From contig NZ_JHZZ01000001.1 of the NCBI RefSeq assembly GCF_000687935.1, forward strand, positions 3,916,001-3,980,000: a DNA stretch of 64,000 bases, written 5' to 3'. Source of the stretch: Polaribacter sp. Hel_I_88. GTDB lineage: Bacteria > Bacteroidota > Bacteroidia > Flavobacteriales > Flavobacteriaceae. Made by a program: the position numbers and the translations under genes. The notes beneath the pieces are model-generated. The model made no database searches and was not told the DNA's origin. It was given only the letters and a program-made list of their open reading frames with translations. This document shows positions 53,935 to 63,928 of this stretch, piece after piece. Position 1 is the first letter of the stretch, and each line of letters opens with the position of its first letter.

Positions 53935-54843
53935 ATGCAATTTTTAATTTTTGCTTTGGTATATCCTTTTATTTGGTTGCTTTCCAAATTACCAATGCGT
54001 TTTTTATATATAATTTCTGATTTGCTTTACATCTTTGTATATCATGTGTTTAAATATCGTAAAACAGTTGTTTTTAATAATTTAAATTTAGTATTCCCAG
54101 AAAAATCATCCGAAGAAAAAAAACAAATTGCTAAAAAATTCTTTCGACACTTCACAGATTTATTTATGGAAACTATCAAAGCAATTTCCATCAGTAAAAA
54201 AGAAATTTTAAAACGCTACCAATATAAAAATCCTGAAGTTGCCCAAAAATTTATCAAAGAAGGAAAAAGTATTGCTTTTGTAAGCGCACATCAAGCAAAT
54301 TGGGAATGGTTTGCAAGTGTACCATTAATGGTTAATTGTAGAGCAAGAGGTGCATACACGACTTTAGGAAACAAATATTTTGATAAAGTTGTAAGGGATT
54401 CTAGAGAACGTTTTGGTTTTGTTTGCTACGAATCTTCTAAAACTGTAAAAGCCTTTTATGAAGATTTTAAAACAAAAACACAAAGTATCTATTTGTTAAT
54501 TAGCGACCAATCTCCACAATTAGAACATACTGTTTATTGGCAAGAATTTTTCGGGATTAAAGTACCTTTTCATGTGGGTGCAGAATCGCTTGCTAAAAAA
54601 TTTGATTTAGTTGTGATGAATTGCGCTACTAAAAAATTAAAGAGAGGCTATTATGAAACCGAATTCACATTGATTTCAGACAAGCCCAAAGAAGTTAAAA
54701 ACTACGAAATAACAGACAAGTACATTGCTCTTACTGAACAACTGATAAAAGAACAACCAGAATTTTATTTATGGTCTCACAAACGTTTTAAACACAGAAA
54801 TAAGTTTGAGAAATGGAAAAAAATGAAAAAAATTAAAGATTAG
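53935..54843 (+). CDS. LpxL/HtrB-type lysophospholipid acyltransferase (copy 1)
   Basis: The frame is open from a TTG at 53908; the ATG at 53935 (MQFLIFALVYPFIWLLSKLP) opens the standard N-terminal membrane helix and is chosen. The 302-residue protein has the acyltransferase HX4E motif at His119-Glu124 (SAHQANWEW) and the later region QSPQLEHTVYWQEFFGIKVPFHVGAE. LpxL/MsbB-type enzymes add secondary acyl chains to lipid A. A closely related gene follows after 155 bp, so the two are tandem paralogues. Confidence 0.9.
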   Translation: MQFLIFALVYPFIWLLSKLPMRFLYIISDLLYIFVYHVFKYRKTVVFNNLNLVFPEKSSEEKKQIAKKFFRHFTDLFMETIKAISISKKEILKRYQYKNPEVAQKFIKEGKSIAFVSAHQANWEWFASVPLMVNCRARGAYTTLGNKYFDKVVRDSRERFGFVCYESSKTVKAFYEDFKTKTQSIYLLISDQSPQLEHTVYWQEFFGIKVPFHVGAESLAKKFDLVVMNCATKKLKRGYYETEFTLISDKPKEVKNYEITDKYIALTEQLIKEQPEFYLWSHKRFKHRNKFEKWKKMKKIKD

Positions 54844-54998
54844 TTCGTGGTTATTGGTTATTGGTTATTAATTATTTGTTATTTGTTATTTGGTCTAAAA
54901 CTAAAAAATCAAACAAGAATAGCACCTTGATATTACAAAAAGTTTCTTTTTTACCTTTCTTAATTTTTAATCCGATATTTGCATTTAAATTATAATTG

Positions 54999-55919
54999 AT
55001 GAATAAAATCGTTTTTTACTTAACCTATCCTTTAATTTGGCTGATTTCTAGATTGCCAATGTCTATCTTATATTTAATTTCAGACTTTTTTTATGTGCTT
55101 ATCTATTACGTTTTTGGTTACAGAAAAAAAATAATCTTACAAAATATCTCTTATGCGTTTCCTAAAAAGACGGAAGAAGAAAAGCAAAAAATTGCTAAAA
55201 AATTCTACAAACATTTTACAGATATTATGATTGAGAGTATAAAATCATTCTCAATATCAGAAAAAGAAATTTTAAAACGCTACACGTATAAAAATCCTGA
55301 ATTGGTTAATAAGTTCGCTAAAGAAGGAAAAAGTATTGCTTTGGTAAGCGCACATTTGGCCAATTGGGAATGGTCTATAAGTACACCTTTAGTTTTAGAA
55401 ATCAATCTTTTTGGTGCATATAATAAATTAAGAAATGAAACCTTTGAAAAAACGTTAAGAGAAAGCAGAGAAAAGTTTGGAATAACAGGTGCAACCACTG
55501 CTAATTTTATAAAATTGATAAAATCTAATTTCGAGAATAATATTCAAGGTGCTTATATTTTATTAAGTGATCAATCTCCACATATCGAAAAAACGTTTCA
55601 TTGGGGTACTTTTTTTGGCGTTAAAGTTCCTGTGCATACAGGTGCAGAAATGCTAGCTAAAAAGAATGATTTGGTTGTGATAAACTACCGAGCAAAAAAA
55701 ATAAAAAGAGGATATTATGAAACTGATTTCGAATTAATTACAGACAATCCAAAAGAATATAAAGATTACGAAATTACAGATAAATTTTTACGAATTACTG
55801 AACGAAATATTACAGAACAACCAGAATATTATTTATGGTCTCACAATAGATTCAAACATAAAGATAGATATAAAGAATGGTTAAAACTTCAAGAAACTAA
55901 ACAGCAAACCAAGAGCTAA
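54999..55919 (+). CDS. LpxL/HtrB-type lysophospholipid acyltransferase (copy 2)
   Basis: This 306-residue paralogue starts at the ATG at 54999 (a TTG three bases earlier is less likely). Its opening MNKIVFYLTYPLIWLISRLP, the HX4E motif at His119-Glu124 and the DQSPHIEKTFHWGTFFGVKVPVHTGAE segment match the first copy. Two enzymes of this type may add chains to different positions, as LpxL and LpxM do in E. coli. A GATATTTG box precedes each copy. Its last 23 nt overlap the end of the convergent aminotransferase gene. Confidence 0.9.
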   Translation: MNKIVFYLTYPLIWLISRLPMSILYLISDFFYVLIYYVFGYRKKIILQNISYAFPKKTEEEKQKIAKKFYKHFTDIMIESIKSFSISEKEILKRYTYKNPELVNKFAKEGKSIALVSAHLANWEWSISTPLVLEINLFGAYNKLRNETFEKTLRESREKFGITGATTANFIKLIKSNFENNIQGAYILLSDQSPHIEKTFHWGTFFGVKVPVHTGAEMLAKKNDLVVINYRAKKIKRGYYETDFELITDNPKEYKDYEITDKFLRITERNITEQPEYYLWSHNRFKHKDRYKEWLKLQETKQQTKS

Positions 55920-57366
55920 CCAACTCTTTTTCAATCGGTGCTATTGTTTTATGTACATAATCGTTTTTAATCGTATCGTATTTATAATCTTTAGCCCAAT
56001 CTTCTATATTTTCTGATAATTCTTTTAGAGATTCACAAACAAATTCAAGTTCTTTCGTTGTAATTGTTGGGTGTAAAGACAAACGAACCCAACCTGGTTT
56101 TTGCGTATTGCAACCAGATAAAATTTCGCCTTTGATCCTGTTGGAAGTTTCTTGATTTACATTCAGTAGAAAATGCCCATAAGTTCCTGCACAAGAACAA
56201 CCACCTCTTGTTTGCAATCCGAATTTATCATTTAGCAATTTTACCACTAAATTAAAGTGATATTTTTCGAAATAGAAAGAAAAAATACTCAATCTTTTCT
56301 TTTGGTTTGGTGCTAATATTTTAACACCAGCTAAGTTTTCTAAAGTTTTAAATACAACTTCGTTAATTTCGTCTTCTCTTTTTCTGATGTTTTCAGTTCC
56401 CATTTTTTCTTTCAACTGAATGGAAAGTGCAATTTTTATGGTTTGTAAAAAACCTGGTGTTCCACCATCTTCTCTAGTTTCAACATCATCAAAATAATCA
56501 TGTTGTCCCCAAGGATTTGTGTAACTTACTGTGCCTCCTCCAGGATTATCTGGAACCGTATTTTTATATAATTTTTTATTAAAAATTAAAACACCTGAAC
56601 TTCCAGGACCTCCTAAAAATTTATGTGGAGAAAAGAAAATAGCATCTAAATATTCCTCTTCTACTTTAGGATGCATATTAATATCTACATAAGGTGCACA
56701 ACATGCAAAATCTACAAAACATAGCCCATTATAACTATGAATTAATTTGGCAACTTTATGATATTCCGTTTTTATACCAGTAACATTAGAACAAGAAGTT
56801 ATCGAAGCAATTTTAATTGTACGATGTTCGTGTTTTTGGATACACTTTTCAAACTCTTTTAAGCATAACAAACCATCATCATCACAAGGCACAACTTCTA
56901 CATCTGCAATAGTTTCTAACCAAGAAGTTTGATTTGAGTGATGCTCCATGTGAGAGACAAAAACAATAGGTCTTAAGTCTTCTGGAATGGTAGTATAATC
57001 TTTTAAATTTTCAGCAACTTTTAAACCTAAAATTCGTTGAAATTTATTCACAACACCTGTCATTCCTGAACCTGTTGTAATTAAAACATCATTGTCATTA
57101 GCATTTACATGACGTTTTATAATTTTTCTTGCTTCGTGATACGCCAAAGTCATAGCTGCTCCAGAAGTAGATGTTTCTGTATGCGTATTTGCAACAAAAG
57201 GTCCAAATTGATTTGCTATTTTTTCTTCAATGGGTCTGTATAACCTTCCACTTGCAGTCCAATCACAATACACCAAATTTTGTTCTCCAAAAGGAGATGT
57301 AAATGTTTGATCTATCCCAATAATATGGTTTCTAAATTGTGAAAAATACTGCTCTAAGTTATTCAT
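55897..57366 (-). CDS. Aminotransferase class V (cysteine desulfurase-like)
   Basis: This 489-residue PLP enzyme has the fold type I signatures SHMEHHSNQTSW, SNVTGI and the PLP lysine Lys249 in FFSPHKFLGGPGSSGVL. The GGCSCAGTYGH segment near residue 400 has a possible catalytic cysteine pair in a position like that of SufS. It is longer than standard cysteine desulfurases (about 410 residues) and lies away from suf genes, so another sulfur- or C-S-lyase role is possible. The start at 57366 shares its first base with the barrel-protein stop. Confidence 0.85.
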   Translation of the reverse strand: MNNLEQYFSQFRNHIIGIDQTFTSPFGEQNLVYCDWTASGRLYRPIEEKIANQFGPFVANTHTETSTSGAAMTLAYHEARKIIKRHVNANDNDVLITTGSGMTGVVNKFQRILGLKVAENLKDYTTIPEDLRPIVFVSHMEHHSNQTSWLETIADVEVVPCDDDGLLCLKEFEKCIQKHEHRTIKIASITSCSNVTGIKTEYHKVAKLIHSYNGLCFVDFACCAPYVDINMHPKVEEEYLDAIFFSPHKFLGGPGSSGVLIFNKKLYKNTVPDNPGGGTVSYTNPWGQHDYFDDVETREDGGTPGFLQTIKIALSIQLKEKMGTENIRKREDEINEVVFKTLENLAGVKILAPNQKKRLSIFSFYFEKYHFNLVVKLLNDKFGLQTRGGCSCAGTYGHFLLNVNQETSNRIKGEILSGCNTQKPGWVRLSLHPTITTKELEFVCESLKELSENIEDWAKDYKYDTIKNDYVHKTIAPIEKELVSSWFAV

Positions 57367-58196
57367 TATATTCTAAATTTACCTCCAATTAAAATATTGT
57401 TCTGAAGAAAGAAAAAATCTTGAGAAGCACTATCTGATGCATTTGTGCTAATCTTTACGTTGGGCATATTTATATAACCCGCTTTTAAATCTGCTTGAAT
57501 AAAAAAATGTTTTAAAAATGTAATATTTAAACCAGCACCTGCAGAGAGCCCAAAACCAGAAATATGGTAATCATCATGTCTTTCTTGCCCTAAAAGGGTT
57601 GTATCTGTCTTTGGATATAAAATACCAGCTCCAAAACCTTCTGTTATATTTATTTGAAAACTATCTGAATACAATCCAAACCACCTGCTTACATCATCAA
57701 AACGATATAACTGAACATTCACATAATTTAAACCATCAGTGTGTTCTAATCTTAAAAAATCTTCTGTTAATTGAATTTCTTGTCCTGTATAAACACCATT
57801 GTATGGATTATTTGCCAATGAAATTTCTCCATCAATAGTTACAAATTGATCATTATTAACAACATACTTCATATGATCTATACCAATAGAAATCGTGTAA
57901 TTTTCTTTAAAAAAATACCCTATTCTTGCATTTGTTTGAGGTTTTGTTAAATTGGTAATTCCAAAATATTTGCTAAATGAAAATTTAGAAGGAGTATCCT
58001 GTGCTTTTACATCTCTTAATGTAAAATCGTAATTATTGCCTTTAAAACGAATATCTGAACCTGAGTAACTTGCCCAATTCCAACCCCAATAAGCAAAAAA
58101 TTTACCTTTATTTACTACTTTTTTCTGCTTATCATTTTGAGAAAAAACGGCAGTTGATGATAAAAGTAATAGAAAAAAAAATGTTTTTATGTTCAA
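57366..58196 (-). CDS. Outer-membrane beta-barrel protein of unknown function
   Basis: This 276-residue protein has a signal peptide (MNIKTFFFLLLLSSTAVFSQ) and alternating aromatic/polar strands, for example FFAYWGWNWASYSGSDIRF and IGYFFKENYTISIGIDHMKYVV. It ends in a strand with a terminal basic/hydrophobic residue (LIGGKFRI). It looks like a small OmpW/OmpA-type barrel but I cannot assign a family. It shares 1 nt with the downstream aminotransferase and lies 4 bp from the end of glmM, so the three may be one leftward transcription unit. Confidence 0.75.
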   Translation of the reverse strand: MNIKTFFFLLLLSSTAVFSQNDKQKKVVNKGKFFAYWGWNWASYSGSDIRFKGNNYDFTLRDVKAQDTPSKFSFSKYFGITNLTKPQTNARIGYFFKENYTISIGIDHMKYVVNNDQFVTIDGEISLANNPYNGVYTGQEIQLTEDFLRLEHTDGLNYVNVQLYRFDDVSRWFGLYSDSFQINITEGFGAGILYPKTDTTLLGQERHDDYHISGFGLSAGAGLNITFLKHFFIQADLKAGYINMPNVKISTNASDSASQDFFFLQNNILIGGKFRI

Positions 58197-58200
58197 AATT

Positions 58201-59592
58201 TTATGCTATTATTTCTTTGATTTCATTGATAAACCTTACTGCCAGAGCATCTGCTGCCTCTTGAGACTTTGCTTCTGTATAAATTCTTATAATTGGCTCT
58301 GTGTTCGATTTTCTTAAATGAATCCATTCTTCAGCAAAATCAATTTTTACACCATCTATAGTATTTACATCTTCGTTTTTATAAGTTGATGCCATGGTTT
58401 CTAAAATTTTATCAACATCAATTTCTGGTGTTAATTGAATTTTATTTTTGCTCATAAAATAACTTGGATACGAATCTCTTAACGTTTTACAAGATACTTT
58501 TTCATGTGCTAAATGCGATAAAAACAAAGCAACACCCACCAAAGAATCACGTCCATAATGTGAAGCAGGATAAATGATTCCTCCATTTCCTTCACCACCA
58601 ATTACAGTATTAGTTTCTTTCATTTTGATCACCACATTTACTTCACCAACTGCGGATGCTGTATAGGTTCCACCATGTTTTTCGGTAACATCTCTCAAAG
58701 CTCTAGAAGAGGATAAGTTAGATACTGTATTTCCTCCTTTTAATCTTCCCAAAACATAATCTGCACAAGCTACCAACGTATATTCTTCTCCAAACATAGA
58801 ACCATCTTCAGATACAATTGCTAATCTATCTACATCTGGATCTACCACAATTCCGAAATCTGCTTTTTCTTTAATAACTAGTTCAGAAATATCTGTTAAG
58901 TGTTCTTTTAAAGGTTCTGGATTGTGAGGAAATTGTCCATTTGGTGTACAATATAATTCTACACACTCAACATTTAATTCTTTTAATAAAGCAGGAATAA
59001 AAATTCCTCCTGTAGAATTTACACCATCAACCACAACCTTAAAGTTGGCTTTTTTAATGGCTTCTACATCTACCAATTCCAAGTCTAAAACTTCTTGAAT
59101 ATGTTTATGTAAATACGTGTTGTTTTTTGAGTAAGTTCCTAAATCATCTACTTCTGCAAATGAAAAATCCTCGCTTTCAGCTAATGCTAAAATTTGTTCT
59201 CCTTCTGCACCGTTTAAAAACTCTCCTTTTTCATTTAATAATTTTAACGCGTTCCATTGTTTTGGATTGTGAGATGCTGTTAAAATTATACCTCCATCTG
59301 CATTTTCTAAAGGCACAGCAACTTCTACTGTTGGTGTGGTTGATAAACCTAAATCTACAACATCAATTCCTAAACCAACTAAAGTATTGGCTACTAAACT
59401 AGAAATCATTTTACCAGAAATACGTGCATCTCTTCCAACAACTACTGTTAATTGGGTTTTGTTTGGATTTCTTGCTTTTATAAACGCTCCATAAGCTGAT
59501 GCAAATTTTACTGCGTCTATAGGTGTTAAATTATCAGCAGTTTTTCCGCCAATGGTACCTCTAATTCCTGATATTGATTTTATTAATGTCAT
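58201..59592 (-). CDS. glmM: Phosphoglucosamine mutase
   Basis: This 463-residue enzyme converts glucosamine-6-P to glucosamine-1-P for peptidoglycan and LPS. It carries the phosphoserine site TASHNP (Ser107), the metal loop DPDVDRLAIV (Asp251, 253, 255), and GGEGNGGIIYP for sugar recognition. It is a little longer than E. coli GlmM (445), as is usual in Bacteroidota. A phosphoglucomutase role cannot be excluded, but the family signature favours GlmM. A TATCTTTG box lies on the minus strand at 59611-59618. Confidence 0.88.
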   Translation of the reverse strand: MTLIKSISGIRGTIGGKTADNLTPIDAVKFASAYGAFIKARNPNKTQLTVVVGRDARISGKMISSLVANTLVGLGIDVVDLGLSTTPTVEVAVPLENADGGIILTASHNPKQWNALKLLNEKGEFLNGAEGEQILALAESEDFSFAEVDDLGTYSKNNTYLHKHIQEVLDLELVDVEAIKKANFKVVVDGVNSTGGIFIPALLKELNVECVELYCTPNGQFPHNPEPLKEHLTDISELVIKEKADFGIVVDPDVDRLAIVSEDGSMFGEEYTLVACADYVLGRLKGGNTVSNLSSSRALRDVTEKHGGTYTASAVGEVNVVIKMKETNTVIGGEGNGGIIYPASHYGRDSLVGVALFLSHLAHEKVSCKTLRDSYPSYFMSKNKIQLTPEIDVDKILETMASTYKNEDVNTIDGVKIDFAEEWIHLRKSNTEPIIRIYTEAKSQEAADALAVRFINEIKEIIA

Positions 59593-59740
59593 TCTTTTAT
59601 TTTTTCACGGCAAAGATAAAATATTTCAAGTGATTTTTTTTGAAATACGGCTAGTATTAAACATCAATTTATAAAACCACTAACTTTTTCATTTATAATA
59701 GTTTATATTTTTTTATCTTTAAACACCTAACCAAACTACC

Positions 59741-60517
59741 ATGATTCAACTATTCAAAAAAATAAGAAGAAAACTTCTTATTGAAAAACGTCTTAGCAAT
59801 TATTTATTCTATGCAATTGGCGAAGTTTTTTTAGTTGTTATTGGTATTATGCTTGCCATTCAGTTTAGTAATTGGAATGATAAAAGAAGCGAAGTAAAAA
59901 AAGAAATTTGGTATTTAGATAATATCGCTGATGATATGTTTTATCAAAAAAATGGGTTGCTAGATCTAAAAATAAGTTTCGAAGAAACACTTATAGTTTC
60001 TAAAAACTTGCTATTAGAGTATAGTAAAACAAAAAGTTACGTAACTATTGATAGTTTATCTAAAAAACTAAATCAATTAATGCTTACGTACAATTACCCA
60101 AATATAGATAATACATACAGAGAATTACTGTCTTCTGGGCAAGTTTCGTTGATAGAAAATAAAGATTTATATTCTGAGGTGATTGGCTTTTATCTTTATA
60201 CTTCTGAAATTGATTATCAATTTAAAACGAATGAAAACCGTGTTTTTTATGGTGAAGTATATTCCATTCTTATTAAATATTCGGAAATTGACTTGATAGA
60301 TTACACCACAAATGAAGATTTATTATTTAAAGATGAAGAAGTACAAGATTTCATAAATTCGCAATTAAGTACTACAAAAGGAAAACAAGAACTTACAAAC
60401 GCAATCAAAAATAAGATTATAATTGTATCTGATTATTTATTAACTGTTAATGAATCAATTGAAAATGTTGACAGAATGATTGCAGCTATAGATGATGAAA
60501 TAGACACATTGAAATAA
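59741..60517 (+). CDS. DUF6090 family membrane protein
   Basis: This 258-residue protein begins MIQLFKKIRRKLLIEKRLSNYLFYAIGEVFLVVIGIMLAIQFSNWND, the conserved start of a family abundant in marine Flavobacteriia. It has one transmembrane helix at about 25-45 and a large helical soluble domain after it (about 55-258). Function is unknown; the soluble part probably faces the periplasm. It is a single gene with neighbours on the opposite strand. Confidence 0.87.
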   Translation: MIQLFKKIRRKLLIEKRLSNYLFYAIGEVFLVVIGIMLAIQFSNWNDKRSEVKKEIWYLDNIADDMFYQKNGLLDLKISFEETLIVSKNLLLEYSKTKSYVTIDSLSKKLNQLMLTYNYPNIDNTYRELLSSGQVSLIENKDLYSEVIGFYLYTSEIDYQFKTNENRVFYGEVYSILIKYSEIDLIDYTTNEDLLFKDEEVQDFINSQLSTTKGKQELTNAIKNKIIIVSDYLLTVNESIENVDRMIAAIDDEIDTLK

Positions 60518-60591
60518 AACTAAAGTTTCACTTATTTCTCAATTACTAAATTAAAGATGATAAAATTCTTTAGAAAAATATACTCCAAAAC

Positions 60592-61935
60592 TTATTTATT
60601 ACTCGAAATTAAAATCAACTCTTCTTGTGGTTTTGTTAAATATCTAGCACCATCTTTTGTAACAACTGCCATTTCTTCTACAGAAATTGTTTTTTCAGAA
60701 CCATCAGCAAGTTTCCAAGCATGAAAACCATCAAAAGCAAAAGTCATTCCTTCTTTTAATATTTTTTCTGATGCTGGCCTTACATGTGATGCTTGTGAAC
60801 CTCCTAAATTCGGTCCAGCATCGTGTGCAACATAACCAACAGGATGTCCTGTACTCCACATTACATATTCCGATTTTGCTGCTGTCATTAAAACTCTTTG
60901 AGCTGCATCAACATCAACACCTTTAACTCCTGGTTGCATCGCTGCTAATGCTGCTCTGTTTCCAGCTTTACTACTTTCCCAATAATATTGAATGTCCTTT
61001 GGTGCTTTGGTTTCTCCGTCTTTTAAAACATAAGCAAAACGCTGTATATCAGAAACCCACCTATCATATACTTTAATTCCAAAATCAATTTGAATTACAT
61101 CTCCTGGCATTATTACTTTATCAGTAGCATGAGAATGTCCTCTATCTGCACCAGAATTTACATTTGGATTCTGACTTGGTGCCCAACCATCTTTTACGCC
61201 ATATTCAGCCATTTTTTGCTTTAAAAACTTGGCAATATCTGCGTCTGTAGATTTACCAGGAATTACCTGTTTGTAGGCTTCAATTTGAAAAGCTGCTGTT
61301 AACTGTGCTGCTCTAGTTAAAATTTCTACTTCTTCTGGTAATTTAATAGATAACCAATTATAAACGACGTCCGTTGATGAAACTAACTTGTTTTTATCAT
61401 CATCCAAATATTCTTCTAATTCAATTCTTTGAGTATACGTTAAACCATCTGCTGTGGAGTTAGAGTCTGATGAATTAACAGCAATCATTTCAAAGTTTTG
61501 TTCTTTTATAAAATCAACAGCCATTTTTATTGCTGATGTTCCTCTTTCTACTGAAATTACTTTTTCATGAATATCTAATTCGTCTAATGCTTTAGATTCT
61601 CCTGAAGGCGAAAATACTAATGAGTGAAAACCTTTATTATCATTATAAAACAAAAAAGCTGCTGTGCCTCCAGCATTTTCTCCTCCTATATGATCTGCTA
61701 AAGGATCATTATTATTTTCTCTACAAATTACCAGCCAAGCATTTACATTTGCTTCTTTTAAAGCATTTGGTAATAATGTATTTATTCGTTTTTTACGTAT
61801 TTCTGGCCATGGGTTTTCTCCCCAATAAGTTTCAGGGTTTATATGTTCTGTTGCTATCTCTTTTACTTTTTCATTGTTATTACATTGAATTAATATAAAA
61901 GCAAAAAATACTAAAGAAATATATTTAATTTTCAT
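60592..61935 (-). CDS. M24 family Xaa-Pro aminopeptidase-like lipoprotein
   Basis: This 447-residue protein has a lipobox ILIQC with Cys18. The N-terminal half is a creatinase-type domain. The C-terminal pita-bread fold shows metal-binding positions: Asp in QIDFGIKV and SDIQRF, the His of GHPVGYVAHDAG, and the Glu of SVEEMAVV. These ligands appear intact, so it should be a metallopeptidase cutting before proline or a related enzyme. Being a lipoprotein, it probably acts in the periplasm or on the surface. A promoter on the minus strand lies at 61952-61983. Confidence 0.88.
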   Translation of the reverse strand: MKIKYISLVFFAFILIQCNNNEKVKEIATEHINPETYWGENPWPEIRKKRINTLLPNALKEANVNAWLVICRENNNDPLADHIGGENAGGTAAFLFYNDNKGFHSLVFSPSGESKALDELDIHEKVISVERGTSAIKMAVDFIKEQNFEMIAVNSSDSNSTADGLTYTQRIELEEYLDDDKNKLVSSTDVVYNWLSIKLPEEVEILTRAAQLTAAFQIEAYKQVIPGKSTDADIAKFLKQKMAEYGVKDGWAPSQNPNVNSGADRGHSHATDKVIMPGDVIQIDFGIKVYDRWVSDIQRFAYVLKDGETKAPKDIQYYWESSKAGNRAALAAMQPGVKGVDVDAAQRVLMTAAKSEYVMWSTGHPVGYVAHDAGPNLGGSQASHVRPASEKILKEGMTFAFDGFHAWKLADGSEKTISVEEMAVVTKDGARYLTKPQEELILISSNK

Positions 61936-61951
61936 TAGGTTAGGTTTTCAT

Positions 61952-61983
61952 CAAAGATAGTAAACAAAAAAAACCGTAGCAAA
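61952..61983 (-). promoter_or_regulatory. Promoter of the M24 peptidase gene
   Basis: On the minus strand TTTG (61980-61983) and TATCTTTG (61952-61959) are 20 bp apart, so the promoter lies 17 bp before the start codon. The -33 element sits in the loop of the rpsA terminator hairpin. Confidence 0.65.
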
Positions 61984-61997
61984 TTGCTACGGTTTTT
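61966..61997 (-). terminator. Terminator of rpsA
   Basis: AACCGTAGCAA and TTGCTACGGTT form a strong stem framed by A and T runs, readable on both strands. It lies about 96 bp after the rpsA stop codon. Confidence 0.85.
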
Positions 61998-62092
61998 AGA
62001 TATTATAAATATCGACTAGATATTAAGAATAAGTAAATTTGATACTGAAACATTTACCCTAAATTTAGTTCAGGAAGTTCAGCATAAGTAAC

Positions 62093-63928
62093 TTATTTTT
62101 TCTTTTTTGATCCAGCTTCCATTTTTTCTTTTAAGGCTGCAAGACCTCCAATATCACCTAAAGTGGTTTTTTCTGCATCAGCTGATTTAGTAGCTTGTGC
62201 TTTGATATTTTTACGCTCTTGCTCTTTAAAGATAGATGTATGAGATACAACTACTCTTCTGTATTCTTTAGAGAATTCTAATACAATAAATTTCAAAGTT
62301 TCACCTTTGCTTAATTTAGAACCATCTTCTTTTTCTAAGAATCTACTTGGTGCAAAACCTTCTACTCCATCATCAAAAGTAATTACTGCTCCTTTATCAT
62401 TCTTATCTTTTACAAGACCTTCGTGAATAGAACCAATTTCATACGTTTCTTCATGAGCATCCCAAGGATTGTCTTGAGTTTGTTTATGACCTAAGTTTAA
62501 TTTTCTGTTTTCTACATCTAATTCAAGAACTTGAACTTCTAATTGCTGCCCAACAGTTACAAAATCTGATGGATGCTTTACTTTCTTAGTCCAAGATAAA
62601 TCAGAGATATATACTAAACCATCAATTCCTTCTTCTAACTCAACAAAAACACCAAAGTTTGTGTAATTTCTTACAGTACCTGTATGTGTTGAACCAACTG
62701 GGAATTTAGTGGTAATATCTGTCCAAGGATCTGGGTGTAATTGTTTGATACCAAGAGACATTTTTCTATCTTCTCTATCTAAAGTTAAAATTTGAGCTTC
62801 AACTTTATCACCAACTTTTACGAAATCTTGTGCAGAACGTAAGTGCGTTGACCAAGACATTTCACTTACGTGAATTAATCCTTCTACTCCTTGCTCTACT
62901 TCTACAAATGCACCATAATCTGCAATTACTACAACTTCTCCAGTAACTTTATCACCAATTTTTAAATCGCTGTTTAAAGCTTCCCAAGGATGAGCAGATA
63001 ATTGTTTTAAACCTAATTGAATTCTAGATTTGTTATCATCAAAGTCTAAAATTACAACGTTTAATTTTTGATCTAATTCAACAACCTCATTTGGATGATT
63101 AATTCTAGACCAAGATAAATCTGTAATATGTACTAAACCATCTACACCACCTAAATCTACAAACACACCATAAGAGGTAATGTTTTTAACAACACCTTCT
63201 AATACTTGTCCTTTTTCTAGTTGACCAATGATTTCTTTTTTCTGTAATTCAATATCAGCTTCAATAAGCGCTTTATGAGATACAACAACGTTTTTAAATT
63301 CGTGGTTGATTTTAACAACTTTAAATTCCATTGTTTTCTCAACATACTGATCGTAATCTCTAATTGGCTTCACATCAATTTGAGAACCTGGTAAAAATGC
63401 CTCAATTCCGAAAACATCTACAATCATACCACCTCTAGTTCTGCATTTAACAAATCCGTTAACTACTTCACCAGTTTCGTGCGCATTGTTTACTCTTTCC
63501 CAAGCTTTAATTACTCTTGCTTTTCTGTGAGATAATACTAATTGACCAGAAGAATCTTCTCTTTTATCTACTAATACTTCTACAGTATCTCCTTCAGCTA
63601 AACCTTGATTGTAACGAAATTCATTTAAAGAAATTACGCCTTCAGATTTAGAATTGATATCGATAATTGCGTCTCTGTCAGTAATTCTTACAACAGTTCC
63701 TTCAATTACATCGCTTTCATTTACAAAACCGATTGTTCCTTTTAAAGCTTCTTCAAACTCTTTTAATTTTTCTTCATCAACTTCATCAATACCTTGTTCG
63801 TATTTATGCCAGTTAAAATCCGCTAAAAATTGTTTAGGATCTTTTTGTGCTTCAACAGCTGGAGTTGCTGTTTCTTGTACTTCTGTAGCAACTACTTGCT
63901 CTTCAGTGTTTTTTGTTTCTTCAGACAT
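62093..63928 (-). CDS. rpsA: 30S ribosomal protein S1
   Basis: This 611-residue protein consists of an N-terminal acidic leader (about 1-50) and five or six S1 (OB-fold) domains. Repeated motifs include VDLGGVDGLVHITDLSWSR, VEVEQGVEGLIHVSEMSW and VELEEGIDGLVYISDLSW, spaced about 85-90 residues apart. S1 lets the 30S subunit bind mRNA with weak ribosome-binding sites, as in Bacteroidota. The C-terminal tail is lysine-rich (GSKKKK). The gene is intact and has a terminator beyond its stop. Confidence 0.97.
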   Translation of the reverse strand: MSEETKNTEEQVVATEVQETATPAVEAQKDPKQFLADFNWHKYEQGIDEVDEEKLKEFEEALKGTIGFVNESDVIEGTVVRITDRDAIIDINSKSEGVISLNEFRYNQGLAEGDTVEVLVDKREDSSGQLVLSHRKARVIKAWERVNNAHETGEVVNGFVKCRTRGGMIVDVFGIEAFLPGSQIDVKPIRDYDQYVEKTMEFKVVKINHEFKNVVVSHKALIEADIELQKKEIIGQLEKGQVLEGVVKNITSYGVFVDLGGVDGLVHITDLSWSRINHPNEVVELDQKLNVVILDFDDNKSRIQLGLKQLSAHPWEALNSDLKIGDKVTGEVVVIADYGAFVEVEQGVEGLIHVSEMSWSTHLRSAQDFVKVGDKVEAQILTLDREDRKMSLGIKQLHPDPWTDITTKFPVGSTHTGTVRNYTNFGVFVELEEGIDGLVYISDLSWTKKVKHPSDFVTVGQQLEVQVLELDVENRKLNLGHKQTQDNPWDAHEETYEIGSIHEGLVKDKNDKGAVITFDDGVEGFAPSRFLEKEDGSKLSKGETLKFIVLEFSKEYRRVVVSHTSIFKEQERKNIKAQATKSADAEKTTLGDIGGLAALKEKMEAGSKKKK

